A stretch of 35,147 bases of DNA from Bacteroides sp. (GCA_017630035.1 JAGBWA010000020.1:1-35147), one strand, 5' to 3'. Positions 8,621-20,113 are shown, counted from the first letter of the stretch. Notes: generated by a model from the sequence alone, not told the origin. A program made the numbers and translations.

Positions 8621-9283
8621 ATGAACGACTTTAAGAAATTTGCGACCAAACATTTAGGTATGAATAGCTTGGTGCTCGACGATGTAATCAAATCGCAATC
8701 AGGCTACTTGAACCCATATATATTGGAAGAACGCCAACTAAACGTTACTCAACTCGACGTGTTCTCACGCTTGATGATGGATCGTATCATCTTCTTGGGT
8801 ACACAAATCGACGATTATACAGCAAATACGTTGCAAGCTCAATTGCTCTACCTCGACTCGGTCGATCCAGGTAAGGATATCTCTATCTATATCAACTCGC
8901 CTGGTGGCTCAGTATATGCAGGATTGGGCATTTACGATACTATGCAATTCATCTCGAGCGATGTGCAAACCATCTGTACAGGTATGGCCGCTTCGATGGC
9001 CGCTGTGCTATTGGTGGCTGGTACTGAAGGAAAGCGCTCGGCATTGAAACATTCGCGCGTCATGATTCATCAACCTATGGGTGGTGCACAAGGCCAAGCA
9101 TCAGATATTGAAATTACAGCTCGCGAAATACAAAAATTGAAGAAAGAACTTTATACCATCATAGCCGACCACTCGCATACTCCTTTCGATAAGGTATGGG
9201 CCGATTCGGATCGCGATTATTGGATGACCGCGCAAGAGGCCAAAGAGTATGGTATGGTAGATGAAGTGATGATTAAGAAATAA
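8621..9283 (+). CDS. clpP: ATP-dependent Clp protease proteolytic subunit
   Basis: ClpP forms the tetradecameric serine protease chamber of ClpXP. The catalytic triad is visible in the 220-residue sequence: Ser125 in GMAASMA, His150 in RVMIHQP and Asp199 in SDRDYWM. The oxyanion-region motif SPGGSVYAG (93-101) is present. The N-terminal extension of about 25 residues is a bit longer than the E. coli propeptide region. It is 8 bp upstream of clpX, so the protease and its unfoldase are co-transcribed. Confidence 0.97.
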   Translation: MNDFKKFATKHLGMNSLVLDDVIKSQSGYLNPYILEERQLNVTQLDVFSRLMMDRIIFLGTQIDDYTANTLQAQLLYLDSVDPGKDISIYINSPGGSVYAGLGIYDTMQFISSDVQTICTGMAASMAAVLLVAGTEGKRSALKHSRVMIHQPMGGAQGQASDIEITAREIQKLKKELYTIIADHSHTPFDKVWADSDRDYWMTAQEAKEYGMVDEVMIKK

Positions 9284-9291
9284 GCATCGAA

Positions 9292-10530
9292 ATGGCTGGA
9301 CATAAGAAAAATAGATGTAGCTTTTGCGGACGACCAGAAGATGAAGTCAAGTTGCTGATAACAGGCTTGGATGGTTACATCTGCGATAGTTGTGTGAAGC
9401 AAGCCGGTGAGATTCTTAATGAGGCTTTGGCCGCACAAAACAAGGCAAAGGCATCGAACTTAAACCTGGAAGAACTGCCCAAACCAACTGAAATTAAAGC
9501 TTTTCTCGACCAATATGTAATAGGACAAGACGATGCTAAACGATTCCTTTCGGTTTCTGTCTACAACCACTATAAGCGCTTAGCACAAAAAGATAGCGGC
9601 GATGATGTAGAAATAGAAAAATCAAACATTATCATGGTGGGTAGTACAGGTACTGGTAAAACATTGCTTGCACGTACAATAGCCAAGTTGCTGAAAGTGC
9701 CATTCACGATTGTCGATGCTACCGTGCTTACCGAAGCCGGATATGTGGGCGAAGATATTGAAAGCATCCTAACCCGCCTATTGCAAGTGGCCGATTATAA
9801 TGTGCCTGAAGCAGAAAAAGGTATTGTGTTCATTGACGAAATCGATAAAATTGCTCGTAAGGGCGACAACCCTTCCATTACACGCGATGTAAGCGGCGAA
9901 GGCGTGCAACAAGGATTGCTTAAGTTGCTCGAAGGCTCTATTGTTAATGTACCACCGCAAGGCGGACGCAAACATCCCGATCAGAAGATGATTCCTGTTA
10001 ATACAAAGAACATCTTGTTTATTTGTGGAGGTGCGTTCGATGGCATTGAGAAGAAAATAGCCCAACGACTGAATACGCATGTTGTAGGTTATAGTGCTGC
10101 AAGAAACACTACGACGATTGATAAAAACAACATGATGCAATACATTGCACCGCAAGATTTGAAATCGTTTGGATTGATACCCGAAATCATTGGTCGTATG
10201 CCGGTGCTTACCTATTTAAATCCGCTCGATCGTCAAGCACTTCGTTCCATTTTGACTGAGCCGAAAAACTCAATCATCAAGCAATACATTAAATTGTTTG
10301 AAATGGATGGCGTGGAATTGACCTTCGAAAACGATGTGCTCGAGTATATCGTGGATAAAGCTGTAGAGTTTAAACTTGGTGCTCGCGGATTGCGCTCGAT
10401 TGTCGAAACAATCATGATGGATGTGATGTTCGAAATACCTTCGAGCAAGCAAACTGCCTATGTAGTAACCTTGGAATATGCTCAAAAGCAATTAGACAAG
10501 GCAAATGTGGCTAAATTGCAAAATGCTTAA
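9292..10530 (+). CDS. clpX: ATP-dependent Clp protease ATP-binding subunit ClpX
   Basis: ClpX is the AAA+ unfoldase that delivers substrates to ClpP. The 412-residue protein has the N-terminal zinc-binding domain (Cys9, 12, 31, 34), Walker A GSTGTGKT (117-124), Walker B with IDEID (181-185), pore-1 loop GYVG (150-153) and pore-2 RKH (226-228). The ClpP-docking loop, IGF in E. coli, appears here as VGY (265-267) in a shortened loop. That may reflect co-adaptation with the neighbouring ClpP. Length and start are normal. Confidence 0.97.
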   Translation: MAGHKKNRCSFCGRPEDEVKLLITGLDGYICDSCVKQAGEILNEALAAQNKAKASNLNLEELPKPTEIKAFLDQYVIGQDDAKRFLSVSVYNHYKRLAQKDSGDDVEIEKSNIIMVGSTGTGKTLLARTIAKLLKVPFTIVDATVLTEAGYVGEDIESILTRLLQVADYNVPEAEKGIVFIDEIDKIARKGDNPSITRDVSGEGVQQGLLKLLEGSIVNVPPQGGRKHPDQKMIPVNTKNILFICGGAFDGIEKKIAQRLNTHVVGYSAARNTTTIDKNNMMQYIAPQDLKSFGLIPEIIGRMPVLTYLNPLDRQALRSILTEPKNSIIKQYIKLFEMDGVELTFENDVLEYIVDKAVEFKLGARGLRSIVETIMMDVMFEIPSSKQTAYVVTLEYAQKQLDKANVAKLQNA

Positions 10531-10596
10531 AATCAAATAGCTATAGTTTTGATGAATATTTTTTTCGTTTTCGATAAAAATATTTTCGAAATTATG

Positions 10597-10627
10597 CTTG
10601 TTATTTAAGAAGTTGTTTATAACTTTG
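10597..10627 (+). promoter_or_regulatory. Promoter of recQ
   Basis: CTTG (10597-10600) and TAACTTTG (10620-10627) are separated by 19 bp. The rest of the 152-bp clpX-recQ spacer is AT-rich, with an AAAATATTTT palindrome around 10577 resembling the repeats before clpP. No terminator is obvious. Confidence 0.65.
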
Positions 10628-10682
10628 TTAATGCTCTTTTGAGAAAATAAGGCAACAATATACATTCAATACCCTTGTAACC

Positions 10683-12866
10683 ATGGCGAAAAAGAAACAA
10701 AACCTAACTGATGAATTAAAGAAACACTTCGGATTCGACACTTTCAAAGGTAACCAAGAAGTGATAATCGAGAATCTTTTGGCAGGTAATGACACCTTTG
10801 TGCTAATGCCTACTGGAGGAGGTAAATCTTTATGCTATCAGTTGCCCTCGTTGATGATGGATGGTACAGCCATCGTCATCTCGCCATTGATTGCTTTGAT
10901 GAAGAATCAAGTGGATGCTATGCGCAATTTCAGTGAAGAAGATGGTATAGCACACTTCATCAACTCGTCGTTGAACAAGACTGCTATCGATCAAGTTAAA
11001 ACAGACATCATGGCAGGAAAAACTAAGTTGCTTTACGTAGCACCCGAATCGCTCACCAAAGAAGAAAATGTGGAATTCTTGAAAACGGTAAAGATTTCAT
11101 TCTATGCCGTTGACGAGGCGCATTGTATTTCGGAGTGGGGACACGATTTCCGTCCTGAGTATCGACGCATCCGACCTATCATCAATGAAATAGGTAATGC
11201 ACCATTGATTGCTCTTACGGCAACAGCTACACCAAAAGTGCAACACGATATTCAGAAAAACTTGGGAATGACCAATGCTCAAGTTTTCAAATCATCGTTC
11301 AATCGCTCGAACCTTTATTACGAAGTACGCCCAAAAACTAATAATATTGATAAAGATATCATCAAGTTCATCAAAGGAAGCTCGGAGAAATCGGGCATTA
11401 TCTATTGTTTAAGTAGAAAGAAGGTTGAAGAACTTGCTGAAATACTTCAAGCCAACGGTATCAATGCTCGCGCTTATCATGCTGGCATGGATTCTGCAAC
11501 TCGCACGCAAAATCAAGACGATTTCTTGATGGAACGAATTGATGTGATTGTTGCAACGATTGCATTCGGTATGGGTATCGACAAACCCGATGTGCGATAT
11601 GTTATTCACTATGACATACCGAAGAGCTTGGAAGGATATTATCAAGAAACAGGTCGTGCTGGACGTGATGGCGGTGAAGGCAAATGTATAACGTTTTACA
11701 CCAACAAAGATTTGCAAAAGTTGGAGAAGTTTATGCAAGGCAAACCTGTAGCCGAACAAGAAATCGGCAAGCAATTATTGCTCGAAACAGCTGCCTATGC
11801 TGAATCTTCTGTATGTCGTCGAAAAGCATTGTTGCACTATTTTGGCGAAGAGTTTTTGCAAGATAATTGTGGTAATTGTGACAATTGTTTAAACCCAAAG
11901 AAACAAGTGGAAGCTCAAGAATTATTGTGTACCGTCATCGAAACTATTTTGGCGGTTAAGGAAAATTTCAAAGCGGACTATATTATAGATGTTATTCAAG
12001 GAAAGGAAACCTCGGAAGTACAAGCTCATTTACACGAAGAACTGGAAGTCTTCGGACAAGGTATGGGCGAAGAGGATAAAACCTGGAATGCTGTAATCCG
12101 ACAAGCGCTTATTGCAGGTTATCTAAGTAAGGAAGTCGAGAATTATGGCATATTGAAAGTAACAGCAGCAGGTAAGAAGTTCCTGAAAAATCCAACTACA
12201 TTCAAAATTACAGAAGACAACGATTTTGAAGAAGTAGAAGAAGAAACTCCAATGCGTGGAGGTGGCTCTTGTGCTGTAGATCCAGCACTCTATTCTATGC
12301 TGAAGGATTTGCGCAAGAAACTATCAAAGCAATTGGAAGTGCCACCCTACGTTATTTTCCAAGATCCATCGTTGGAGGCAATGGCAACGATTTATCCTGT
12401 TACCTTGGATGAGTTGCAAAACATTCCTGGTGTTGGCGCCGGAAAAGCAAAACGATATGGCGAAGAGTTTTGCAAACTGATAAAACGCCATTGCGAAGAA
12501 AACGAAATTGAGCGTCCCGAAGATTTGCGCGTGCGAACAGTGGCCAATAAATCGAAGATGAAAGTTGCCATTATTCAATCAATCGACCGCAAAGTGGCAT
12601 TAGACGATATCGCAAATTCGAAAGGCATAGAGTTTGACGAATTGTTGGATGAAATTGAAGCAATCGTTTATTCAGGTACTAAATTGAATATCGATTATTT
12701 CCTTGAAGAAATTATGGATGAAGATCACATGCTCGATATATACGACTACTTCAAGGAATCAACAACCGACGATATAGACGAAGCACTCGATGAGTTGGGC
12801 GATGATTACTCGGAAGACGAAGTGCGCTTGGTGAGAATAAAATTCATTTCTGAAATGGCTAATTAA
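10683..12866 (+). CDS. recQ: ATP-dependent DNA helicase RecQ
   Basis: RecQ is a 3'-5' DNA helicase in recombination and fork repair. The 727-residue protein has Walker A TGGGKS (44-49), DEAH box (144-147), motif VI QETGRAGRDG (321-330) and the RQC zinc cluster (Cys378, 396, 399, 402). It also has an HRDC domain (about 534-602) with the helix-hairpin motif IPGVGAGKAKRYG. About 120 residues of acidic helical sequence follow HRDC, making it longer than E. coli RecQ (about 610). It has its own promoter and stands alone between clpX and guaB. Confidence 0.96.
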   Translation: MAKKKQNLTDELKKHFGFDTFKGNQEVIIENLLAGNDTFVLMPTGGGKSLCYQLPSLMMDGTAIVISPLIALMKNQVDAMRNFSEEDGIAHFINSSLNKTAIDQVKTDIMAGKTKLLYVAPESLTKEENVEFLKTVKISFYAVDEAHCISEWGHDFRPEYRRIRPIINEIGNAPLIALTATATPKVQHDIQKNLGMTNAQVFKSSFNRSNLYYEVRPKTNNIDKDIIKFIKGSSEKSGIIYCLSRKKVEELAEILQANGINARAYHAGMDSATRTQNQDDFLMERIDVIVATIAFGMGIDKPDVRYVIHYDIPKSLEGYYQETGRAGRDGGEGKCITFYTNKDLQKLEKFMQGKPVAEQEIGKQLLLETAAYAESSVCRRKALLHYFGEEFLQDNCGNCDNCLNPKKQVEAQELLCTVIETILAVKENFKADYIIDVIQGKETSEVQAHLHEELEVFGQGMGEEDKTWNAVIRQALIAGYLSKEVENYGILKVTAAGKKFLKNPTTFKITEDNDFEEVEEETPMRGGGSCAVDPALYSMLKDLRKKLSKQLEVPPYVIFQDPSLEAMATIYPVTLDELQNIPGVGAGKAKRYGEEFCKLIKRHCEENEIERPEDLRVRTVANKSKMKVAIIQSIDRKVALDDIANSKGIEFDELLDEIEAIVYSGTKLNIDYFLEEIMDEDHMLDIYDYFKESTTDDIDEALDELGDDYSEDEVRLVRIKFISEMAN

Positions 12867-12885
12867 TAATGGAAATATAACAATT

Positions 12886-12942
12886 TTATTGCGTGTAAGT
12901 ATACTTAAATCAAAAGAAAGCTGTATATTTGCACGCAATAAA
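12886..12942. repeat. 11-bp inverted repeat bracketing the guaB promoter
   Basis: TTTATTGCGTG at 12886-12896 is the exact reverse complement of CACGCAATAAA at 12932-12942. The right arm begins one base after the -7 element and covers the likely transcription start. No T-run follows, so an operator is more likely than a terminator. Confidence 0.55.
12924..12931 (+). promoter_or_regulatory. -7 promoter element of guaB
   Basis: TATATTTG matches TAnnTTTG and lies 29 bp before the guaB ATG. It is enclosed by the inverted repeat 12886-12942. Confidence 0.65.
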
Positions 12943-12956
12943 TTTAAAAAGCATAA

Positions 12957-14435
<1,479 letters not shown>

Positions 14436-14436
14436 G

Positions 14437-15921
14437 TTGAATAAATATACGAACAATAGTGCACGAGGAGTATGGTTTTTAACTATACTCCTTTTGTCGT
14501 CTTTAGTTGTGAAAGTTCAAGCGCAATCAGATACCATTTTGATGCGTATTAATGAAAGGACAATCACGCTTAAAGAGTTCGCATATTTGTATGAACATAA
14601 TTCTATTGGGTCTTATGATACCCCACAAAAGTGTGCCGAAGAATTGATTGATTTCTTGTTGCTTTCCGAGCATGCAAGAGCGCAAGGATTGGATACATTG
14701 CCCTCTTTTCGCGAACAGTTGAAAGCATATCAAGATAGTTGTGATCTATTGGCTTTACTCCCTCCTCCTTTGTTGCAACAAGCAGAGGTAAAGACTGAAC
14801 CAATGGTAAGTCTTTCTTTAATCTTATTGAAAACCCCTCAGCGTGCATCATCCCATTTGTTGAAACAAACAGAGGTAGAGATGGATTCCATTTATCAAGC
14901 ATTACAAAGCGGGTTGACTTTTCAAGAGGCGGTTGCTAACTATTCCTTTTATAAGCAACAACTATTATTGAAGAGGTCGCAGATGTCGAACGAATTAATT
15001 TCCGCCATTGAAAATATGGAGCCTGGAAATTATTCGCATCCTTTTTGGGAACCACAAGGCATGTGTATTGTTAAGTTACATCAAAATGATGTGCGTGAAG
15101 TTGTGTATGATGATAAAAAAATAGATAGTCTTATTGATATCCGCTTGCAATCGTTGAAAGAAATGTTCCGATATCAATGCAATGAGTCTGCAAAGGACGA
15201 ATTGTTACGTACAAAAACTACCAACTCTCCTCTATTTAAAATCGCGGAAAAAGAATATACTCTTCCTGATTTTCAACGTTTTGCCAATCATTTTCCAATG
15301 GCTATTCAACACCAATGGGATGCTTTCGTTAAGTGGACGTTAGTGAATCATTTTTATGATAATCTCCATCAATCACTTGATTATAGAATGAACGAGCAAA
15401 TAAAAGCTGATAGTTTGTTGGTTGCCGCCTATAATAAGCAACAAAATTGTTTATTGCCTACCGATGAAGAACTAATAACCTATTTTGAAGCACATAAAAA
15501 ACAGTATGCTTGGCAAGAGAAGCGCTTTAAGGGAATTGTGTTGCAAGCAGCAGATAAGAAATTATTAAAGAGTGTACGCAAATGGTTAAAGAAAATGCCT
15601 TATGAGGAATGGCAAGATGCATTAAGGATGGTGATAAATAAAGATGAAATACGCGTTTTGTCTGTTCAACAATTATTCTCTAAAGGCGATAACCCTTGCG
15701 TTGATGAGAAAATCTTCAAACAAGGCAAGGCGGTTGTAAATTCGCAATTTCCTTATGTAGAGTTGTTGGGCGAGCAATTGAAAAAGCCAGAAGATGTTAA
15801 TATGGTGAAAGATAGCGTGTTGCGTGATTATATGCGTGCGAAAAGAGCCGATTTAATGAATAATTTACGAAGTTCGTCAACAATTGAATTAAATCAAGAC
15901 GTTTTAAAAACCGTTAATTAG
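14437..15921 (+). CDS. Periplasmic parvulin-like peptidylprolyl isomerase
   Basis: This 494-residue secreted protein has an N-terminal signal peptide (hydrophobic stretch about 12-25, cleavage after VQA near residue 29). It has a weak parvulin/SurA-like layout: an N-terminal helical segment with a short INERTITLKEF-type opening, one degenerate rotamase-like module (about 120-215), and a helical C-terminal half. The core parvulin sequence is too diverged to claim activity. The frame is open to a GTG at 14404 inside guaB, but the TTG at 14437 gives a proper signal peptide. It is the first of four consecutive envelope genes and probably acts in outer-membrane protein folding with the SurA homologue downstream. 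Confidence 0.8.
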   Translation: MNKYTNNSARGVWFLTILLLSSLVVKVQAQSDTILMRINERTITLKEFAYLYEHNSIGSYDTPQKCAEELIDFLLLSEHARAQGLDTLPSFREQLKAYQDSCDLLALLPPPLLQQAEVKTEPMVSLSLILLKTPQRASSHLLKQTEVEMDSIYQALQSGLTFQEAVANYSFYKQQLLLKRSQMSNELISAIENMEPGNYSHPFWEPQGMCIVKLHQNDVREVVYDDKKIDSLIDIRLQSLKEMFRYQCNESAKDELLRTKTTNSPLFKIAEKEYTLPDFQRFANHFPMAIQHQWDAFVKWTLVNHFYDNLHQSLDYRMNEQIKADSLLVAAYNKQQNCLLPTDEELITYFEAHKKQYAWQEKRFKGIVLQAADKKLLKSVRKWLKKMPYEEWQDALRMVINKDEIRVLSVQQLFSKGDNPCVDEKIFKQGKAVVNSQFPYVELLGEQLKKPEDVNMVKDSVLRDYMRAKRADLMNNLRSSSTIELNQDVLKTVN

Positions 15922-15979
15922 TACAATCAATCAATTAAAGTTTGTATCTTCGTAGTTTGAAATAAGATTGAATAAAAAT

Positions 15980-16825
15980 ATGCGCATAATTTGTATAGTA
16001 ATCATCCTAATGTCGCTGTGTGTGTCGTGTAAAAAAGAGTACGATCACCATGGCCGTACTCCGTTGGTAGAACTTGACGGACGATTCCTGTATTATGATG
16101 AAGTACAAGCCGTATTGCCTCTTTCATTGTCTGCTGCAGATAGTGCTGCTTTTGTTGAACAATACAAACTCAATTGGTTGAAAGAGGTGCTTTTGATGGA
16201 TAAGGCATCGCGCAATATTCCAAATAATGCGGAGATAGATCGTTTGGTCGAGAATTATCGCAAATCGCTGATTGCTCACACTTATCAGCAAGAATTAATC
16301 AATCAAAAGTTAGCCGATGAGGTGACCGAGGATGATTTGCTTGCCTATTACGATGCACATCAATCCTTGTTTAAGGCAGAACGCCCCTTGTTGAAGGGAC
16401 TATTTATAAAAGTGCCCTTAACTGCTCCTCAGTTGTCCCAGTTGCGTCGTTGGTATAAAGATACAACACAAGTCGCTGTCGAAAATTTAGAGAAATACAG
16501 TTTACAACATGCCGTAAAGTACGAATACTTCTATGACAAGTGGGTAAGCATCGGTGATATATTGGATTGGGTGCCGTATGATGAAGATGAATTGAATAGT
16601 TATCTTAGCAAACGCCAATCTTTAGAATTAAAAGATACTACTTTCTACTATTTTTTGAATGTGCTCGACTATCGTCCTATTGGTGCTCAAGAGCCATTCG
16701 AATTTGCTCAAATTCAAGTGAAAGACATCCTTTTGAATATGCGTAGAATGGACTACATAGAGCAAGTGAAGAACGAATTGTATGAAGAAGCTTTAGAAAA
16801 TAACAAAATAAAAATATTACAATAA
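15980..16825 (+). CDS. Lipoprotein related to SurA/parvulin N-terminal domains
   Basis: From the ATG at 15980 the protein is 281 residues, with a short lipoprotein signal and a lipobox-like SLCVSC ending at Cys17. An in-frame TTG at 15968 is an alternative start. The mature part is mostly charged and helical and begins with a VELDGRFLYYDEVQAVL segment resembling the opening of SurA-type chaperones. No clear rotamase core is visible. It lies between a parvulin-like gene and a SurA homologue, 10 bp from the latter, so a role in periplasmic protein folding is likely but unproved. Confidence 0.75.
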   Translation: MRIICIVIILMSLCVSCKKEYDHHGRTPLVELDGRFLYYDEVQAVLPLSLSAADSAAFVEQYKLNWLKEVLLMDKASRNIPNNAEIDRLVENYRKSLIAHTYQQELINQKLADEVTEDDLLAYYDAHQSLFKAERPLLKGLFIKVPLTAPQLSQLRRWYKDTTQVAVENLEKYSLQHAVKYEYFYDKWVSIGDILDWVPYDEDELNSYLSKRQSLELKDTTFYYFLNVLDYRPIGAQEPFEFAQIQVKDILLNMRRMDYIEQVKNELYEEALENNKIKILQ

Positions 16826-16835
16826 TAGACTAAGA

Positions 16836-18206
16836 ATGAAAAAAAGTATGAATATCAAGTCTTTATTATTATCTTTTATGGCAATGCTCATGGCAGCATC
16901 TGCTTATGCACAAGACAATGTAATCGACGAAGTTGTTTGGGTAGTTGGCGATGAGGCTATCTGGAAATCAGAAGTAGAGGCTGCCCGTTTGGAAGCATTG
17001 TATAATGGAACAAAGTTTGATCGTGATCCATATTGCGTCATTCCAGAGCAGATTGCCGTAAACAAATTGTATCTTCACCAAGCTGCACTCGATAGTATTG
17101 AAGTGTCAGAAACAGATGTTATTCGTCAGGCAGACCAAACCATGAACAATTACATTACAAGTATTGGTTCGCAAGAAAAGTTGGAAGAGTATTTCAATAA
17201 GACTTCTAATCAGATTCGTGAGGAACTGCGAAATAATATTCGCGAAGGCATGAAGGTTCAGCGTATGCAACAAAAATTGGTGGGAGATATTAAGGTTACT
17301 CCCGCTGATGTTCGTCGCTATTTCAAGACTGTTCCGCAAGATAGTATTCCATACGTGCCCACACAAGTGGAGGTGCAAATTATTACGCAACAACCAAAAA
17401 TCCCTGTAGATGAAGTGGAAGAGATAAAAAGTCGTTTACGCGAATTTACCGATCGTATCAATAAAGGCGAAACCAGTTTCGCAACATTGGCGCGCCTCTA
17501 TTCGGAAGATCGTGCTTCGGCCATTCAGGGCGGTGAAATGCCTTTTAGGGGACGTGGCGAATTTGATCCAGCCTTTGCAAATGTTGCGTTCAACTTGCAA
17601 GACCCCAATAAGGTTTCTAAAATTGTGGAGTCAGAGTATGGTTTTCATATCATACAACTGATTGAAAAACGTGGCGATAGAGTTAAGGCTCGCCATATTC
17701 TGTTAAAACCACATGTTTCCGAAGAGGCACTTATGGCTGCTAACGCTCGTTTGGATTCTATCGCTGACGATATTCGTCAGAATCACTTCACTTTCGAAGC
17801 CGCAGCTGCTAAATTGTCGCACGATAAGGATACTCGTTTGAATCACGGTTTGCTTCCCAATCCCAAGAACAATACCGCTAAATTCGAGATGCAAGATTTG
17901 CCGTCGGCCATAGCACGTGTAGTTGACACAATGGAAGTGGGCGAAATCTCAAAGGCTTTTACCATGATCAATGAAACTACCGGTAAGGAAGAATGTGTGA
18001 TTGTGAAGTTGAAGAATCGCATCCCCGGCCATAAAGCAACAATTACCGACGACTATCAAAATCTGAAGAGTATTGTAGAGGCAAAGAAAAGTGCAGAGTT
18101 GCTAGATAAGTGGGTTCGTGAGAAACAAAAAACTACCTATGTTCGCATTAGCGACAAGTGGAAACATAATTGTACCTTTAAGTATCCAGGATGGATAAAA
18201 GAATAA
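16836..18206 (+). CDS. surA: SurA-like periplasmic chaperone/peptidylprolyl isomerase
   Basis: The 456-residue protein carries a signal peptide cut after AYA (about residue 25), then a SurA N-terminal chaperone domain (about 28-170). Two parvulin modules follow. The first (about 175-280) has the conserved YSEDRASAIQGGEMPFRGRGE and EYGFHIIQL elements. The second (about 285-395) opens with KARHILLKP. This is the canonical SurA order and roughly its length (E. coli 428). It is expected to escort outer-membrane proteins. Its end overlaps the start of the OstA-like gene by 16 bp, implying translational coupling. Confidence 0.9.
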   Translation: MKKSMNIKSLLLSFMAMLMAASAYAQDNVIDEVVWVVGDEAIWKSEVEAARLEALYNGTKFDRDPYCVIPEQIAVNKLYLHQAALDSIEVSETDVIRQADQTMNNYITSIGSQEKLEEYFNKTSNQIREELRNNIREGMKVQRMQQKLVGDIKVTPADVRRYFKTVPQDSIPYVPTQVEVQIITQQPKIPVDEVEEIKSRLREFTDRINKGETSFATLARLYSEDRASAIQGGEMPFRGRGEFDPAFANVAFNLQDPNKVSKIVESEYGFHIIQLIEKRGDRVKARHILLKPHVSEEALMAANARLDSIADDIRQNHFTFEAAAAKLSHDKDTRLNHGLLPNPKNNTAKFEMQDLPSAIARVVDTMEVGEISKAFTMINETTGKEECVIVKLKNRIPGHKATITDDYQNLKSIVEAKKSAELLDKWVREKQKTTYVRISDKWKHNCTFKYPGWIKE

Positions 18207-19816
18207 TATTTATCATACTCTCATTGTTGGCGTTGTCCTTTGTTGCTGCACAGAATCCGCAAGTGCCGCAGCAAAGTAAGAAACGTCGTGTCGATTTGCT
18301 ATATGCTGACCGAGCACAAGCAGATAAGTTAGAACGCCCCGATGTTCAAGTACTTGTTGGCTCAGTGCGATTGCGCCACGACAGCATGTACATGTCTTGC
18401 GATTCGGCTATCATTTTCGAAGCTACCAATTCTGTCGAAGCTTTCGGTAACGTACATATGGAGCAAGGTGATACACTTTTTATTTATGGCGATTACCTTT
18501 TCTATGATGGACAAGCGCAATTAGCACAGTTGCGTCGCAATGTACGGTTGATTAATCGCAACACCGAACTGACTACCGATAGCTTGAACTACGACCGTGT
18601 GTATAGCTATGGCTATTACTTTGATGGGGGTACACTGACCGACGAAGAGAATGTGCTTACATCCTTGTGGGGAGAATATAATACTTCGACCAAGATTGCT
18701 GTGTTCAATCACTCTGTCCTATTGGAGAATCCTCGTTTCACACTCACTTCGGATACGTTGAAGTATAACACCAATACTAAAGTTGCAACCATCCTTGGTC
18801 CATCGGATATTGTTAGCGATGCTAATCATATCTACTCCGAACGTGGCATCTATAATACGCATACCGGTCAAGCAGAATTGTTGGATCGCTCTGTATTGAC
18901 AAACGAAGGTAAAAAGATGATAGGCGATAGCCTTTTCTACGATCGCAATGCAGGTTATGGCGAAGCTTTTTACAACGTTTGGATGAACGATAGTGTAAAC
19001 AAGAACGTATTGAAAGGCGACTATTGCTTCTATAACGAATTGAGTGGCGGTGCATTGGCTACCGATCGTGCCGTTGCTATTGATTATTCGCAAGGTGATA
19101 GTCTATACATGCATGCCGACACCCTTCGCTTGGTTACTTTCTATATGGATACCGACTCTATGTATCGTGAAATGCGTGCCTACCACAAGGTGCGTATATT
19201 CCGTACTGATGTGCAAGCAGTGTGCGATTCGTTGGTTTATAGTTCAAAAGATTCGTGTCTTTCACTTTATACCGACCCAATTTTATGGCAAGGCCCCCAA
19301 CAATTATTGGGCGAGGAGATAAAGGTGTATATGAACGATAGCACTATCGATTGGGCACACATCATCAATCAAGCATTAGCGGTAGAGATGAACGACTCTA
19401 TACACTACAATCAGGTGACAGGTAAAGAGATGAAAGCCTTCTTCCGCAATGGCGAAATGCACCAAGTAGATGTTGATGGCAATGTGTTGTGTATTTATTA
19501 TCCGGTAGAGGAGGGTGACACCACCTTGATGATGATGGATTATACAGAAAGCAGTCACCTAAGGATGGTATTGAAGGATCGAAAGTTGGAACGTGGTGCT
19601 TTCATTGGCCATACTACGGGTGTGGTATATCCAATGGATCAAATACCTGCCGACAGATTGAGACTCGATGCTTTTGCGTGGTTCGATTATGTGCGTCCGC
19701 GCAGCAAGGAAGATATTTTTGAATGGCGAGGCAAAGGTGCCGATGCTGTGTTGCGTAAGAGCGACCGCAAGCCTATTGGTTCGGCACGCGATTTGAATAT
19801 AAAACGTAAAAAGTGA
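18191..19816 (+). CDS. OstA/LptA-like organic solvent tolerance family protein
   Basis: This 541-residue secreted protein has a signal peptide ending near VAAQ (about residue 21). The rest is a series of short beta-strand repeats (patterns such as DSLxYD, VxxFGNVHMEQGDTLFIYGD) typical of the OstA/LptA beta-jellyroll, which binds and conducts LPS across the periplasm. It is much longer than E. coli LptA (185), so it may hold two or three jellyroll segments. Its C-terminus (about 500-541) is basic. It overlaps surA by 16 bp and is 6 bp from the next gene. Role in LPS transport is inferred from the fold family. Confidence 0.85.
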   Translation: MDKRIIFIILSLLALSFVAAQNPQVPQQSKKRRVDLLYADRAQADKLERPDVQVLVGSVRLRHDSMYMSCDSAIIFEATNSVEAFGNVHMEQGDTLFIYGDYLFYDGQAQLAQLRRNVRLINRNTELTTDSLNYDRVYSYGYYFDGGTLTDEENVLTSLWGEYNTSTKIAVFNHSVLLENPRFTLTSDTLKYNTNTKVATILGPSDIVSDANHIYSERGIYNTHTGQAELLDRSVLTNEGKKMIGDSLFYDRNAGYGEAFYNVWMNDSVNKNVLKGDYCFYNELSGGALATDRAVAIDYSQGDSLYMHADTLRLVTFYMDTDSMYREMRAYHKVRIFRTDVQAVCDSLVYSSKDSCLSLYTDPILWQGPQQLLGEEIKVYMNDSTIDWAHIINQALAVEMNDSIHYNQVTGKEMKAFFRNGEMHQVDVDGNVLCIYYPVEEGDTTLMMMDYTESSHLRMVLKDRKLERGAFIGHTTGVVYPMDQIPADRLRLDAFAWFDYVRPRSKEDIFEWRGKGADAVLRKSDRKPIGSARDLNIKRKK

Positions 19817-19822
19817 TAGCTT

Positions 19823-20113
19823 ATGGGAATGTTTACAATGCGAAAACCGCGTGGTTTTCAACACAACTACATCTACGTGAACGAACGTAAGGAGAAGTTG
19901 GACAAAATGACCGAAAATGCCAAGCGCGAGTTGGGAATGATTCCTGAAAAGGAGTTCTCTCCCGAAGATATTCGTGGTAAATTTGTAGAAAGCACTACCC
20001 ATTTGCGTCGTCGTAAAGAGAGTGGAAAGAAACCTATTCCATTTATTATCAAGCTATTTCTTATCGTGCTATTGATGTGTTTATTCTACGCAATCTCTAA
20101 CGGTATTATTTAA
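19823..20113 (+). CDS. Small conserved membrane protein of unknown function
   Basis: This 96-residue protein is highly charged for its first 70 residues (many Lys, Arg, Glu). It ends in one hydrophobic membrane-spanning helix (about 74-93), leaving the charged part probably cytoplasmic. I do not recognise a domain. It is embedded between the OstA-like gene (6 bp) and mutL (1 bp), so it is surely co-transcribed, and codon use matches its neighbours. Confidence 0.8.
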   Translation: MGMFTMRKPRGFQHNYIYVNERKEKLDKMTENAKRELGMIPEKEFSPEDIRGKFVESTTHLRRRKESGKKPIPFIIKLFLIVLLMCLFYAISNGII

